Below, piece after piece: positions 9,613-18,880 of a stretch of DNA of 64,000 bases; the first letter of the stretch is position 1; each line of letters opens with the position of its first letter. Source of the DNA: Acinetobacter chengduensis (lineage in GTDB: Bacteria; Pseudomonadota; Gammaproteobacteria; Pseudomonadales; Moraxellaceae); assembly GCF_003664645.1 (NCBI RefSeq), contig NZ_RCHC01000002.1:124001-188000 (forward strand), written 5' to 3'. The position numbers and the translations under genes are program-made. Under the pieces are notes generated by a model, which was given only the letters and a program-made list of their open reading frames with translations, was not told the DNA's origin and ran no database searches.

Positions 9613-9733
9613 TCTTCATCTTTCCTTGAGGTGAAAATTCGTTCGGTTACTGCATTTTTATAAGTGACGATTGTTATATTTTATGGAGGATTTTCCTGCT
9701 TTTATGTTGCCTGGCTGTTTACTCCATGTAACA

Positions 9734-9767
9734 AAAATAGCATAAATTAAATAAGAGTAAATGCTCT
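9734..9767 (-). promoter_or_regulatory. Predicted promoter with inverted-repeat operator for FadL paralogue 3
   Basis: The near-perfect inverted repeat AGAGTAAATGCTCT is at 9754-9767. On the minus strand TTTACT is followed after 16 bases by TATTTT (9734-9739). A degenerate second copy, TTAGAGTTAATATTCTAA, is at 9799-9816. Confidence 0.6.
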
Positions 9768-9816
9768 AGAAATAAAAAAATGAATAATTTATGATCTATT
9801 AGAGTTAATATTCTAA

Positions 9817-10213
9817 AATTTTAAAATACGGTTAAATTAAGCTGTTGTTATATAAAAAATAAAGATGAATTTTTGAAATTTAATTTTTATTTAATTGGTT
9901 GAAATATTAACTGTTTTTATTGTGTTGTATGTCACATAAATAAAGGCTCATGTTTTGTTAAGTGTTACATCTTTATTATGAGAAAAATAAATACAGTGAT
10001 GACCTTAGCTAATTTTATTGAAAATTTAGTCCTCTAACGTTTGCTTTGAGCTGAAATAGATTGGACCTGAAGACATTGTACTGAGAACTGAAAAATAAGC
10101 ACAATCGTGTACACATTTAGAAATGAATGCGAATTGATTTTGAGTTGTACTTGTTTTACTTGGCAAAAGTGTAATTTGAAGTGAAATTGCTTAATGATTA
10201 TAAAAAGACAGGA
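9817..10213. other. Gene-free spacer between the FadL cluster and tRNA-Arg
   Basis: About 400 A+T-rich bases. One minus-strand frame overlaps the tRNA and has no ribosome site, so I do not call it. No repeat or hairpin of note was seen. Confidence 0.5.
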
Positions 10214-10289
10214 TGGTGCGCTCTGCGGGACTTGAACCCACGCCGGTCGCTTAGGAGGCAACTGCTCTATCCAGTTAAGCTAAGAGCGC
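10214..10289 (-). tRNA. tRNA-Arg, anticodon CCU
   Basis: Minus-strand cloverleaf of 76 bases. The acceptor arms GCGCTCT/AGAGCGC pair, the anticodon stem is GTTGC/GCGAC around CTCCTAA giving anticodon CCT, and the T-arm is GTGGG-TTCAAGT-CCCGC. The 3' ACCA is encoded. It reads the rare codon AGG. No integrase or duplicated 3' end was seen beside it. Confidence 0.96.
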
Positions 10290-10324
10290 AAGGCCGACTT
10301 AATTTACTCTAATTTGAGATAAAA

Positions 10325-10360
10325 AAAAAGTTATTGCCGAAACAATAACTTTTTATTTTA
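10325..10360 (-). terminator. Terminator of aroP
   Basis: The arms AAAAAGTTATTG and CAATAACTTTTT pair over 12 bases around CCGAAA. A-run and T-run on opposite sides let it act in both directions. It ends about 20 bases from the aroP stop. Confidence 0.87.
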
Positions 10361-10375
10361 AATCAATGTTGTAAT

Positions 10376-11740
10376 TTATACTTTTGATTTATTCAGTGAT
10401 TTAAATAAACCAAACATGACAAGAATCCAAATAGGAATCATGTAAACAGATTCTTTAAATCCTTGAGTCCACATAATGTAAAGAATAGTTGCAATGAACA
10501 ATAAAACCACAAAGTTACTTACTGGCGCCCAAAGTGCAGGGAATTTAGTTTTTTCACCTATTTTTTTCATGTGTTGCATAAATTTGAAATGAGTCAATGA
10601 AATCATTGCCCAGTTCAATACTAGCGCACCCACAACAATATAAATTAAGTGACCTAAGGCATCTTCTGGTACGAAGTAGTTTAAAAGTACGCAACCAAAA
10701 ATGAGCAGTGCAGAGAACAATACCGCTGGAATTGGCACGCCTTGGCGGTTTACTTTTAAGAATACTTTTGGTGCATTTCCTTGTTGCGCTAAACCAAATA
10801 ACATACGGCTATTGGCATACATACCACTGTTATATACAGAAAGCGCGGCAGTTAAAATAATAAAGTTTAGTAAATGTGCAGCCCAGTTAATGCCCAGTTG
10901 ACTAAAAATCATTACGAATGGACTTTTATCCAGACCACCTAAATCTAATTGATTCCATGGCACTAAAGACAAAAGAATAGTTAATGAGCCTACATAGAAA
11001 ATCAGAATTCGGAAAACGACTTGGTTGATCGCTTTAGGAATGGTTTTTTCTGGGTTTTCTGCTTCAGCTGCAGCCATCCCGATCAGCTCAATACCGCCAA
11101 AGGCAAACATTAAGAATGCCAGCATGTAGAAGAGGCCATCAAATCCATTCGGGAAGAAACCACCGTGACTCCATAAATTAGAGAACGATGCAGTAGAGCC
11201 AGCATCTGCTGTTATAAGCAGGTACAAGCCGAATAGAATCATCGAAACGACAGCAGTAACTTTGACAATCGAGAGCCAAAATTCAGATTCGCCATAAAAT
11301 TTTACATTGCCGAGATTGACCAGAGTAATCACAATGAAAAAGAATAAAACTGAAGCCCATGCAGGAATATGAGGCCACCAATAGTTAATATATTTAGCGA
11401 CAGCAGTAAGCTCAGTCATGGCAACTAGGACGTACAAAATCCAATAGTTCCAACCTGCTAAAAAGCCTGGAAATTTCCCCCAGTATTTGTTTGCAAAATG
11501 ACTGAAAGATCCCGCAACAGGTTCATGAACAATCATTTCCCCGAGTTGGCGCATAATTAAAAATGCAATCAGGCCGCCAATGGCATAGCCTAAAATAATA
11601 GAAGGTCCTGCAGACTGAATGACTTGGGCTGAACCCAAGAATAGGCCTGTACCGATCGCTCCGCCCATCGCGATGAGCTGGATATGACGGTTCTTTAAGC
11701 CGCGTTGCAGTTGTGAAGATTCGTTATTCAAAGTACTCAC
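10376..11740 (-). CDS. aroP: Aromatic/neutral amino acid permease, AroP-like (APC superfamily)
   Basis: Proton-coupled importer of the amino acid transporter family in the inner membrane; AroP carries phenylalanine, tyrosine and tryptophan. The 454-residue protein has about 12 hydrophobic segments, the family opening RGLKNRHIQLIAMGGAIGTG, and many segments that match recalled E. coli AroP (IMRQLGEM, EPVAGSFSHFA, GWNYWILYVLVAM, MLFGLAQQGNAPK). PheP or another close paralogue cannot be excluded, so the exact substrate is an inference. It is monocistronic with its own terminator and is divergent from prpF. Confidence 0.83.
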   Translation of the reverse strand: MSTLNNESSQLQRGLKNRHIQLIAMGGAIGTGLFLGSAQVIQSAGPSIILGYAIGGLIAFLIMRQLGEMIVHEPVAGSFSHFANKYWGKFPGFLAGWNYWILYVLVAMTELTAVAKYINYWWPHIPAWASVLFFFIVITLVNLGNVKFYGESEFWLSIVKVTAVVSMILFGLYLLITADAGSTASFSNLWSHGGFFPNGFDGLFYMLAFLMFAFGGIELIGMAAAEAENPEKTIPKAINQVVFRILIFYVGSLTILLSLVPWNQLDLGGLDKSPFVMIFSQLGINWAAHLLNFIILTAALSVYNSGMYANSRMLFGLAQQGNAPKVFLKVNRQGVPIPAVLFSALLIFGCVLLNYFVPEDALGHLIYIVVGALVLNWAMISLTHFKFMQHMKKIGEKTKFPALWAPVSNFVVLLFIATILYIMWTQGFKESVYMIPIWILVMFGLFKSLNKSKV

Positions 11741-12059
11741 CCGACAATGGAGTAAGTGAAAGATTGTAATGGATTGAAAAGAAATAGCCTAGTAGCTCAA
11801 AATATATAAAAAATATTTATCAATTGAATGAAAATTATTTAATATGAATTTTCATATTAAAAATATATGAATCAATATATTAATTTTATTTGTTTAGAAG
11901 CGATCATTAGAAATGTATAAGATTTGAAAATACAAATGCTGTTTTTTTATACTTAAGTCATGAGTTAGATAAAAGATTGACAAAAAAAGGTATGATTCTT
12001 AGTGCTCAAATAGCGCTATTTGACTTAGTACAATGATAACTATGAAGGACTGAATAAAA
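11741..12059. promoter_or_regulatory. Divergent aroP/prpF control region with palindrome
   Basis: A 319-base A+T-rich region. The inverted repeat AATATGAA-TT-TTCATATT lies at 11841-11858, about 100 bases upstream of aroP. It resembles a dimer operator, but the regulator is unknown. Nothing else stands out. Confidence 0.4.
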
Positions 12060-13256
12060 ATGAGTTATGCACCGCAAATCCGTATTCCTGCAACTTATAT
12101 GCGTGGTGGGACCAGTAAAGGTGTATTTTTTAAGCAAGATGACTTGCCAGAGGCTGCACAACACGCAGGATATATTCGAGATCAAATTCTATTACGTGTG
12201 ATTGGCAGTCCAGATCCATACGCTAAACAAATTGATGGTATGGGCGGTGCAACTTCAAGTACCAGTAAAACGGTAATTTTATCTAAAAGTACACAACCAG
12301 ATCATGATGTTGATTATTTATTCGGTCAGGTAGCTATTGATAAAGCTTTCGTCGATTGGAGTGGCAACTGCGGTAATTTAACTGCAGCTGTGGGGGCGTT
12401 TGCTATTTCAAATGGTTTGGTAGATAGCACACGTATTCCAAACGAGGGCATCTGTACAGTTCGGATTTGGCAGGCCAATATTCAAAAAACCATTATTGCG
12501 CATGTGCCTATGCTAAATGGTCAAGTACAAGAGTCTGGGGACTTTGAGCTTGATGGCGTGACTTTTCCAGCGGCGGAAGTGCAAATCGAATTTTTAGACC
12601 CAGCAGATGAGGGTGAAGACGGTGGCGCTATGTTTCCCACGGGTAATGTCGTAGATGAATTTGAAGTTCCAGAAATTGGTACTTTTGAAGCGACATTTAT
12701 AAATGCAGGTATTCCGACGATTTTTATGAAAGCTGAAGCTCTGGGTTATATTGGCACTGAATTACAGGACGATATTAACGGTGATGCGGTCGCACTGGCT
12801 AAGTTTGAAAAAATCCGTGCGTATGGTGCCAAATTCATGGGCTTAATACAGGATGTATCAGAAGCAGCACAGCGTCAGCATACTCCTAAAATAGCTTTTG
12901 TTTCTGAGCCTAAAGCTTATGTGTCTTCGAGTGGTAAACAGCTTGAAACTGGTGACACAGATTTATTGGTTCGTGCTCTTTCGATGGGTAAATTGCACCA
13001 TGCCATGATGGGAACAGCTGCTGTTGCAATTGGTACGGCAGCGGCTGTGCCAGGTACGTTGGTCAATTTGGCTGCTGGTGGTGGTGAGCGTGAGGCAGTA
13101 CGTTTTGGTCATCCGTCAGGCACACTCCGTGTAGGTGCTCAGGCAGAGTTGGTTGAAGGCCAATGGATAGTTAAAAAAGCGGTAATGAGCCGTAGTGCTC
13201 GCGTACTTATGGAAGGTTGGGTTCGTATTCCTGCAGAAACCATCGCTGAAGTGTAA
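12060..13256 (+). CDS. prpF: 2-methylaconitate cis-trans isomerase PrpF
   Basis: PrpF isomerises 2-methylaconitate made by AcnD, letting the 2-methylcitrate cycle for propionate run without PrpD. The 398-residue product closely follows recalled Shewanella PrpF: YMRGGTSKGVFF (13-24), GMGGATSSTSK ending in K70, and DWSGNCGNLTAA with C104; the Lys and Cys correspond to the active-site pair. Length equals the family norm. GAAGGA lies 11 bases before the ATG. It is not next to prpB, prpC or acnD, which is unusual; those genes must lie elsewhere, or this copy serves a related tautomerase role (GalD/LigU-like), which the close match makes less likely. Confidence 0.9.
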   Translation: MSYAPQIRIPATYMRGGTSKGVFFKQDDLPEAAQHAGYIRDQILLRVIGSPDPYAKQIDGMGGATSSTSKTVILSKSTQPDHDVDYLFGQVAIDKAFVDWSGNCGNLTAAVGAFAISNGLVDSTRIPNEGICTVRIWQANIQKTIIAHVPMLNGQVQESGDFELDGVTFPAAEVQIEFLDPADEGEDGGAMFPTGNVVDEFEVPEIGTFEATFINAGIPTIFMKAEALGYIGTELQDDINGDAVALAKFEKIRAYGAKFMGLIQDVSEAAQRQHTPKIAFVSEPKAYVSSSGKQLETGDTDLLVRALSMGKLHHAMMGTAAVAIGTAAAVPGTLVNLAAGGGEREAVRFGHPSGTLRVGAQAELVEGQWIVKKAVMSRSARVLMEGWVRIPAETIAEV

Positions 13257-13280
13257 GCCATATTGTGCTATTGATATGTA

Positions 13281-13315
13281 AAAGCCTCTATATGCCATCA
13301 TATAGAGGCTTTTTT
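13281..13315 (+). terminator. Terminator of prpF
   Basis: The arms AAAGCCTCTATA and TATAGAGGCTTT pair over 12 bases with an eight-base loop, followed by TTTT. It lies 24 bases past the stop. Confidence 0.9.
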
Positions 13316-13596
13316 AATGCATCGATGGCGTAATTTACCTACAGCTTGAATACACAAATTCTGTTCTTTGGTACAGAAAATGGGATGTAGAAGCGTATAT
13401 TTTTAGCTCTCATGCTTTGAATGATTAAAATTGCTTTGCCCATTTATAGCCAAAGGACGATTTAGTCGAAAGAAATAGCAGGGCAGATAGAGAATAACGC
13501 CAGAAAGCAGTATGATGCAGGCAACCAGATGCAATGCTTTAGTGCGACTACGTGCTGAACAGCATTTTAAAATAAAAGCTTAATCAGGTAATCGAG
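13316..13596. other. Gene-free spacer before ispA
   Basis: About 280 bases. On the minus strand a frame ending at 13403 encodes a hydrophobic stretch (LVACIILLSGVILYLPCYFF) but lacks an ATG, GTG or good ribosome site. It may be a gene remnant. No promoter for ispA could be fixed. Confidence 0.4.
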
Positions 13597-14514
13597 GTGA
13601 ATGTGTCAACCTTAACTGACATTTCTGTGCATGCACTGAGCGAAGCACAGCAGCGTATTCAGCAGGATTTGTTAACAGCCTTAGATGCTTTTGCAATTCC
13701 AGAACCCTTAAAAAGTGCAGTACACCATACAGTAATGCTGGGTGGTAAACGTGTACGCCCAGCGCTTTGTTATGCAACAGCTGCAATTCATCCTAATGCG
13801 AATGCTGCAGCGGTACGTCGTGCTGCCGTTGCAATTGAATTTATTCATTGCTATTCATTGGCACATGATGATTTGCCTTGCATGGACAATGACCTGTTAC
13901 GTCGTGGTCAACCGACGTGCCATGTAGCTTATGGCGAAGATACCGCATTGTTAGCGGGGGATATTTTACAATCAATGGCTTATGAGATTTTAGGAAGTCG
14001 TTTGTTTGATCAAGGTACAGCAGTTGAAGCCAGTATTGTGTTAAAACAAATGCAAATTCTTGCAACCGCTTCATCTAAAATGGTGAATGGACAGGTGCTC
14101 GATTTACAGGCTGAAGGTAAGCATGTCGATCAAAAGGCTTTGGAAAATATTCATACCAATAAAACGGGTGCACTTATTTCGGCAGCAGTTTTGATGGCGG
14201 CAGTCACTATTTTTGAAGGTACAGATATCGCTATTCCAAAGTTACGTGAATTTGCCCAAGTCATTGGCTTAGCATTTCAAGTTCAGGACGATATTTTAGA
14301 TATTACTTCAGACACCGCAATGTTAGGTAAAACTGCTGGTAAAGATCAGCAAGTGGATAAATCGACCTATCCAGCATTGATGGGACTTGAAGCAGCACAG
14401 GCTTATGCATTGGAACTACATCATCAAGCTATGAATGCCTTAGCGCATTTTGATGAATCACAAGTTGCAGAACTCACAAAAATTACTCAATTTTTACTGA
14501 CACGAAAAGCTTAA
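13597..14514 (+). CDS. ispA: Farnesyl/geranyl diphosphate synthase (short-chain polyprenyl synthase)
   Basis: Condenses isopentenyl diphosphate with dimethylallyl and geranyl diphosphate to farnesyl diphosphate, feeding quinone and undecaprenyl synthesis in the cytoplasm. The 305-residue product has the first aspartate-rich motif HDDLPCMDND (D91, D92, D97) with the two-residue insertion typical of bacterial FPP synthases. It also has the second motif QVQDDILD (D231-D232) and GGKRVRP near residue 50. Both candidate starts are GTG: 13597 has weak AGG upstream, while 13603 has GAGGTGA four bases before it and would shorten the protein by two residues. Its long-chain relative ispB lies at 51 kb. 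Confidence 0.92.
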   Translation: MNVSTLTDISVHALSEAQQRIQQDLLTALDAFAIPEPLKSAVHHTVMLGGKRVRPALCYATAAIHPNANAAAVRRAAVAIEFIHCYSLAHDDLPCMDNDLLRRGQPTCHVAYGEDTALLAGDILQSMAYEILGSRLFDQGTAVEASIVLKQMQILATASSKMVNGQVLDLQAEGKHVDQKALENIHTNKTGALISAAVLMAAVTIFEGTDIAIPKLREFAQVIGLAFQVQDDILDITSDTAMLGKTAGKDQQVDKSTYPALMGLEAAQAYALELHHQAMNALAHFDESQVAELTKITQFLLTRKA

Positions 14515-14554
14515 GTCAGCGTATTTTAATTCAATACAGCTTGGCCTAAATGGC

Positions 14555-14589
14555 AATAAAAAAGAGGACATCATGTCCTCTTTTTTATT
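14555..14589. terminator. Bidirectional terminator between ispA and putP
   Basis: The arms AATAAAAAAGAGGACA and TGTCCTCTTTTTTATT pair over 16 bases around TCA. It has A and T runs on the proper sides for both convergent genes. Confidence 0.92.
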
Positions 14590-14614
14590 GCACTACTTAA
14601 ATTAAAGCAAATGC

Positions 14615-16105
14615 TTAGACGCTATCTTTATACAATTGATCGGCTTTTTCAAAACGATCAGTTACATCTTTAGATGGTGCTTTGCCCATTAAGCTCACCA
14701 CGACAATCACAATGAGTGAACAAATGAAGCCTGGCACAATTTCGTATAGGCCTGTATCGCCCCATACATTTTTCCACACAATGACCATAACGGCACCGAC
14801 CACCATACCTGCAAGTGCACCATTTAAAGTCATGCGTTTCCAGAACAATGATAAAATAATCAGTGGCCCGAATGCCGCACCAAAACCTGCCCATGCGTAT
14901 GCGACTAAGCCTAATACTTTAGATTCAGGGTTGCCCGCCATATAAATAGCCAATAGGGCAATCGCAAGTACCATCAAACGTCCAATCCAAACTAATTCTT
15001 TTTGAGAAGCATCTTTACGTAAGAATGCTTTATAAAAGTCTTCAGTTAAAGTACTTGAACATACCAATAGTTGACAACTTAATGTACTCATTACCGCGGC
15101 TAAAATAGCTGCTAATACAATTCCGGCAACCCAAGGATTGAACAGAATTTTAGTGAGTTCCATAAACACAGTTTCAGGGTTAGCATTTACTACTGCAGCC
15201 AATTCAGGATGCTGTTGGAAATAAGCAATACCGAAGAAACCAGCAGCAACTGCACCACCAAGGCATAAAATCATCCATGTCATACCAATACGGCGTGCAT
15301 TTGGAATTGATTTTACAGAGTCTGCCGCCATAAAGCGCACAAGAATATGTGGTTGCCCAAAATAGCCTAAGCCCCAGGCTAATAACGAAATAATGGCAAC
15401 AAAACTTAAATTGCCCCAGATGTCTGTTGCATGAGGTCGAGCAGCATCAAGTGCGATACTAATTTGGCTCAAGTCTGAGAATGATAAAATTACAACCAAT
15501 GGCGTAAGCAAAAGGGCAAAAATCATCAGTCCAGCTTGAATGGTATCGGTCCAGCTCACAGCAAGGAAACCACCAATAAATACATAACTGATGGTTGCAA
15601 CAGCGCTAATCCATAAGGCTGTGCTATAAGAAATACCAAACATGCTTTCAAATAATCGAGCACCTGCCACCATGCCTGAAGCACAGTAAATGGCGAAGAA
15701 AATTAAAATGACAAAGGCAGAGACAATACGCAAAATCTTCTTTTGGTCATTAAAGCGATTAGAGAAATAATCTGGCAAGGTGAGGGCATTGTGCTGAACT
15801 TCTGTATGTACACGTAAGCGACCAGCCACTAAAAGCCAGTTCAGCCAAGCACCAATAATGAGACCAATGGCAATCCACATTTCAGAAAGGCCAGAAAGAT
15901 AAATTGCGCCTGGTAGACCCATGAGTAGCCAACCACTCATGTCCGATGCACCCGCAGATAGTGCTGTGACAAAACTGCCTAAACGACGGCCACCTAAAAT
16001 ATAATCTGAGAAATTGCTGGTCGCACGATAAGCCATAAGGCCAATCGCAATCATGGCGACAATATAAAAGAGAAACGTGATTAAGGTGGGGTCGAGGGAG
16101 CTCAT
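14615..16105 (-). CDS. putP: Sodium/proline symporter
   Basis: Inner-membrane importer of proline driven by sodium (SSS family). The 496-residue protein shows about 13 hydrophobic segments and the PutP-typical passages YILGGRRLGSFVTALSAGASDMSGWLLMG split over TM2, and the later GYFGQPHILVRFMA. The length fits PutP (about 500 aa). Nothing like putA is adjacent. Start is the ATG at 16105. It is separated from the SPFH gene upstream by about 220 bases. Confidence 0.9.
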   Translation of the reverse strand: MSSLDPTLITFLFYIVAMIAIGLMAYRATSNFSDYILGGRRLGSFVTALSAGASDMSGWLLMGLPGAIYLSGLSEMWIAIGLIIGAWLNWLLVAGRLRVHTEVQHNALTLPDYFSNRFNDQKKILRIVSAFVILIFFAIYCASGMVAGARLFESMFGISYSTALWISAVATISYVFIGGFLAVSWTDTIQAGLMIFALLLTPLVVILSFSDLSQISIALDAARPHATDIWGNLSFVAIISLLAWGLGYFGQPHILVRFMAADSVKSIPNARRIGMTWMILCLGGAVAAGFFGIAYFQQHPELAAVVNANPETVFMELTKILFNPWVAGIVLAAILAAVMSTLSCQLLVCSSTLTEDFYKAFLRKDASQKELVWIGRLMVLAIALLAIYMAGNPESKVLGLVAYAWAGFGAAFGPLIILSLFWKRMTLNGALAGMVVGAVMVIVWKNVWGDTGLYEIVPGFICSLIVIVVVSLMGKAPSKDVTDRFEKADQLYKDSV

Positions 16106-16322
16106 ACGATATCCGTTTTTGAGTTGCGCAGTGCTTGGGGGATGAAATACAAATAGGTAATTTCACAAATCAAAAAGCATTGAGTTGTGATGAACCCAGA
16201 TAAATAATTTCAAAAATAATGTGAAATTTAACCATAAATTCACAAAACATACAGAAATTTATAGTCAGAAATAAAAATAGACAGCATGAAAGCTGTCTAT
16301 TGGATTAAAAACATTCAAAGTT

Positions 16323-17177
16323 TTATTGGCCACGCCCCATGATGCCACGAATAGTACTCATGACGTCCGCAGGTAAAACAACGGTTTTGGCATTATTCGA
16401 TTTCGCCATATCTTGCATGGCTTTCACGTATTGTTCACCCAATAAATAAGCCACAGGAATTTCTTTTTCACCCACAGCCGAAGTGACTAATTCAATGGCT
16501 GTTTGCGATGCTTGCGCCAAGACCACTTGAGCTTCTGCATCACGGCGTGAGGCTTCTAAACGGCCATCAGCCTCTAAAATAGCTGCTTGCTTTTCACCAT
16601 CTGCTTTGGTCACAGTCGCACGACGTTGACGCTCAGCGGCTGCTTGTTCTTCCATCGCGGCTTGCATGGTATGTGATGGCTTAATATCTTGAATTTCAAC
16701 TGTTTTAAGGGTAATGCCCCAATCTGCAATATCATCGGAGATACTGGCTTTTAAGCGAGCTTTAATATGATCACGTGAAGATAGTGCATCATCTAAATCC
16801 ATTTCACCGACAATAGAACGAAGTGACGTTTGTACGAGGTTTTGAATTGCCCATGAATAATTTTCAATACCATAAACTGCATTCACTGGCGTTGTAATAT
16901 TAATATAAGCCACGGCATTCATAACTAGAACAGCGTTATCTCGGGTAATCACTTCTTGAGAAGGAATATCCAATACGATGTCTTTGGTGGTGACTTTATA
17001 GGCAACTTCATCAATATAGGGAATAACAAAGTTAAGTCCCGGTTCAAGTACAGTATGGTATTTACCTAAACGCTGTACGATCCATTTATAGCCTTGAGGG
17101 ACAATACGGACACCTTTAAAAATCGTAATGGCAACAAAGGCCAAAAAGGCTAAAACAACAATAGTAGCTCCGCTCAT
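16323..17177 (-). CDS. SPFH/Band 7 membrane protein, QmcA/paraslipin type
   Basis: Membrane-anchored scaffold protein of the stomatin/prohibitin group, thought to organise membrane microdomains and to modulate proteases such as FtsH. The 284-residue product has one N-terminal transmembrane segment (about residues 4-22) and a Band 7 domain (GLNFVIPYIDEV, SQEVITRDNAVL, VQTSLRSIVGEMDLDD). An Ala/Glu-rich coiled coil follows (about 175-230). It forms an operon with the upstream nfeD-like gene, with 15 bases between them, the classic SPFH-NfeD pairing like E. coli qmcA-ybbK. The specific partner is not known from sequence. Confidence 0.88.
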   Translation of the reverse strand: MSGATIVVLAFLAFVAITIFKGVRIVPQGYKWIVQRLGKYHTVLEPGLNFVIPYIDEVAYKVTTKDIVLDIPSQEVITRDNAVLVMNAVAYINITTPVNAVYGIENYSWAIQNLVQTSLRSIVGEMDLDDALSSRDHIKARLKASISDDIADWGITLKTVEIQDIKPSHTMQAAMEEQAAAERQRRATVTKADGEKQAAILEADGRLEASRRDAEAQVVLAQASQTAIELVTSAVGEKEIPVAYLLGEQYVKAMQDMAKSNNAKTVVLPADVMSTIRGIMGRGQ

Positions 17178-17192
17178 TCAAATACTCTCTTA

Positions 17193-17660
17193 TTAGTTGT
17201 CGTTATAACTGTGCGCTTGCACGATCAAATCATTCCCCATAATGTCAATGACACGTACACGGTCACCGACTTGAACCTCAGAGTGAGATCGGCATATCCA
17301 TTCAGCATTGCCCAATACAGGAATTGGAAAGCGTACTTTGATTTGTCCTAATTCAAGATTGGTTTGAATGACCATGCCAACTTGACCAACGGTTGCTTCA
17401 CGAGAAAGCCCAGCTTTGGTTTTGTCTTTTGATAGCGGTTTAATAAATTTAAACCATGCAATGGTACAAATGATGGAGAGAATGATCCAAGTGACCAGTT
17501 GAGTTGTGGTGCTCAACATTGGAAAAAGAAAATATAAAATTCCCACCATGATGGCGCCAATACCAAACCAAAGGGCGGCGAAAGCTGGCAGGATTAATTC
17601 TGAAATGATCAGTAGAAAGCCTAAAACAAACCAGTGCCAAGGTTCTAAAACAAATTCCAT
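17193..17660 (-). CDS. NfeD family membrane protein (YbbK-like)
   Basis: Short NfeD protein of 155 residues with two or three N-terminal hydrophobic helices (about residues 8-75) and a C-terminal OB-fold domain (AEWICRS, VGDRVRVIDIMGNDLIV). These proteins pair with SPFH proteins and affect membrane domain stability; here the partner is the next gene downstream, 15 bases away. It is probably the first gene of the two-gene operon. It lacks the ClpP-like protease domain of long NfeD proteins. Confidence 0.87.
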   Translation of the reverse strand: MEFVLEPWHWFVLGFLLIISELILPAFAALWFGIGAIMVGILYFLFPMLSTTTQLVTWIILSIICTIAWFKFIKPLSKDKTKAGLSREATVGQVGMVIQTNLELGQIKVRFPIPVLGNAEWICRSHSEVQVGDRVRVIDIMGNDLIVQAHSYNDN

Positions 17661-17879
17661 ACCGCTACTCGTGTCGTTGTCAAAGATCGTGGGTGTGTAT
17701 TCATATCAATGTAGCAGATGAATAAGTTTTTGAGTATGAATAAAATTTATTTTTGTATTTCTATAGCGTGATTAGATTTTGAACTTTGCTACATATTATG
17801 CAGGCTTATTGTATGTGGCGTGAGGGCTATACCACAGAAGCAGATGTATGAAATCAGCTCTGTGGTTATAGTTTAACGC

Positions 17880-18797
17880 TTAGATTTTAGCCACGGGCGC
17901 AGGTTTCAGGGCTGCAGGTGAAGCTTTAAAATCGCTAATCAATTTTTGAATTGATCGAATTTTTAATTGTGTGGCTTTTTCACCCTCCAAAATAGTTTCG
18001 TTGCTGGCTTTTAAGTCCAAAGTTCCAATGTGACCGACTTTAGGCTGAATCACAATATTGGCCTGTTGAAGTTCTTCATTAATACTTTGCTGTCCCATAA
18101 TGTTAATGGTTTGATCCAGCACACCAAACATATTCATGGCTTTACTGCCATCAGGACGAGCTGAAATATCCACTGCAATGACAATATCGGCTCCCATATT
18201 TTTTGCAGTTTTGACTGGAATAGGGCTAACCAAACCGCCATCAACATATTTTTGTCCGCCAATGAGGGCAGGTACAAATACATTTGGAATACTACATGAG
18301 GCACGGACAGCTTGACCTGCATTGCCTTTAATAAACTCAGCTTTACGGCCAGTATCTAAACGTGTAGCAACGGCCGCAAAGCGAATAGGGAATTGTTCAA
18401 TTGGTTTATTGGCCACGTTTTTGTTCACGTAGTCTTGTAGCTTTTGACCCAATAAGAAGCCTTGGCGGTTGAGCGTCAGGTCACGAATATCAGATTCTTT
18501 AAAGCCAAGTGCAATTTGTTGTAATTGATATGGGCTTTTGCCACTGGCATAGAGGCTACCCACAAAGCTACCTGCACTGGTACCTGTTACGATTTTGGGT
18601 TTAATGCCATGGGATTCGAGTACTTTAAGTACCCCAATATGCGCAAAACCTTTGGCACCGCCACCACCTAGAGCAACAGCAATCACTGGCTCACGTGCTT
18701 TGAGTGGTGTAGTTTGAACGGGTGTTTGTGTGGCTTTGTCACAGCCAGCGAAACTAAGCGCTAAAACGCTCAGTAGGGAATATTTTAGTAGTTTCAT
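17880..18797 (-). CDS. Patatin-like phospholipase lipoprotein
   Basis: Predicted serine lipid hydrolase of the patatin family (RssA-like), attached to a membrane by a lipid anchor. The 305-residue product has a lipoprotein signal ending LSFAGC (C19), the oxyanion segment LGGGGAKG (about 43-50), the nucleophile elbow GTSAG (S74) and the catalytic DGG (D186), so the Ser-Asp dyad is complete. I use the ATG at 18797; a TTG at 18809 would add four residues, and neither has a clear Shine-Dalgarno. The natural lipid substrate is unknown. It shares direction with the acyltransferase upstream, with 83 bases between them. Confidence 0.85.
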   Translation of the reverse strand: MKLLKYSLLSVLALSFAGCDKATQTPVQTTPLKAREPVIAVALGGGGAKGFAHIGVLKVLESHGIKPKIVTGTSAGSFVGSLYASGKSPYQLQQIALGFKESDIRDLTLNRQGFLLGQKLQDYVNKNVANKPIEQFPIRFAAVATRLDTGRKAEFIKGNAGQAVRASCSIPNVFVPALIGGQKYVDGGLVSPIPVKTAKNMGADIVIAVDISARPDGSKAMNMFGVLDQTINIMGQQSINEELQQANIVIQPKVGHIGTLDLKASNETILEGEKATQLKIRSIQKLISDFKASPAALKPAPVAKI

Positions 18798-18880
18798 TAT
18801 ATGGAACAATCAAGGAAAGTTTAGCAAAGTCGCATCAGTATCGAGCTGTTTGATATCTCATCAAAAAATACGGCATTTTG

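Noticed and set aside
10034..10261. Minus-strand frame overlapping tRNA-Arg
   Set aside because: It runs through the tRNA body and has random-looking content.
10214..10289. tRNA-Arg as a genomic island insertion site
   Set aside because: No integrase, no direct repeat of the tRNA 3' end and normal flanking genes.
13403..13583. Minus-strand frame with a hydrophobic stretch upstream of ispA
   Set aside because: No ATG or GTG start, no ribosome site and short length; at best a remnant.
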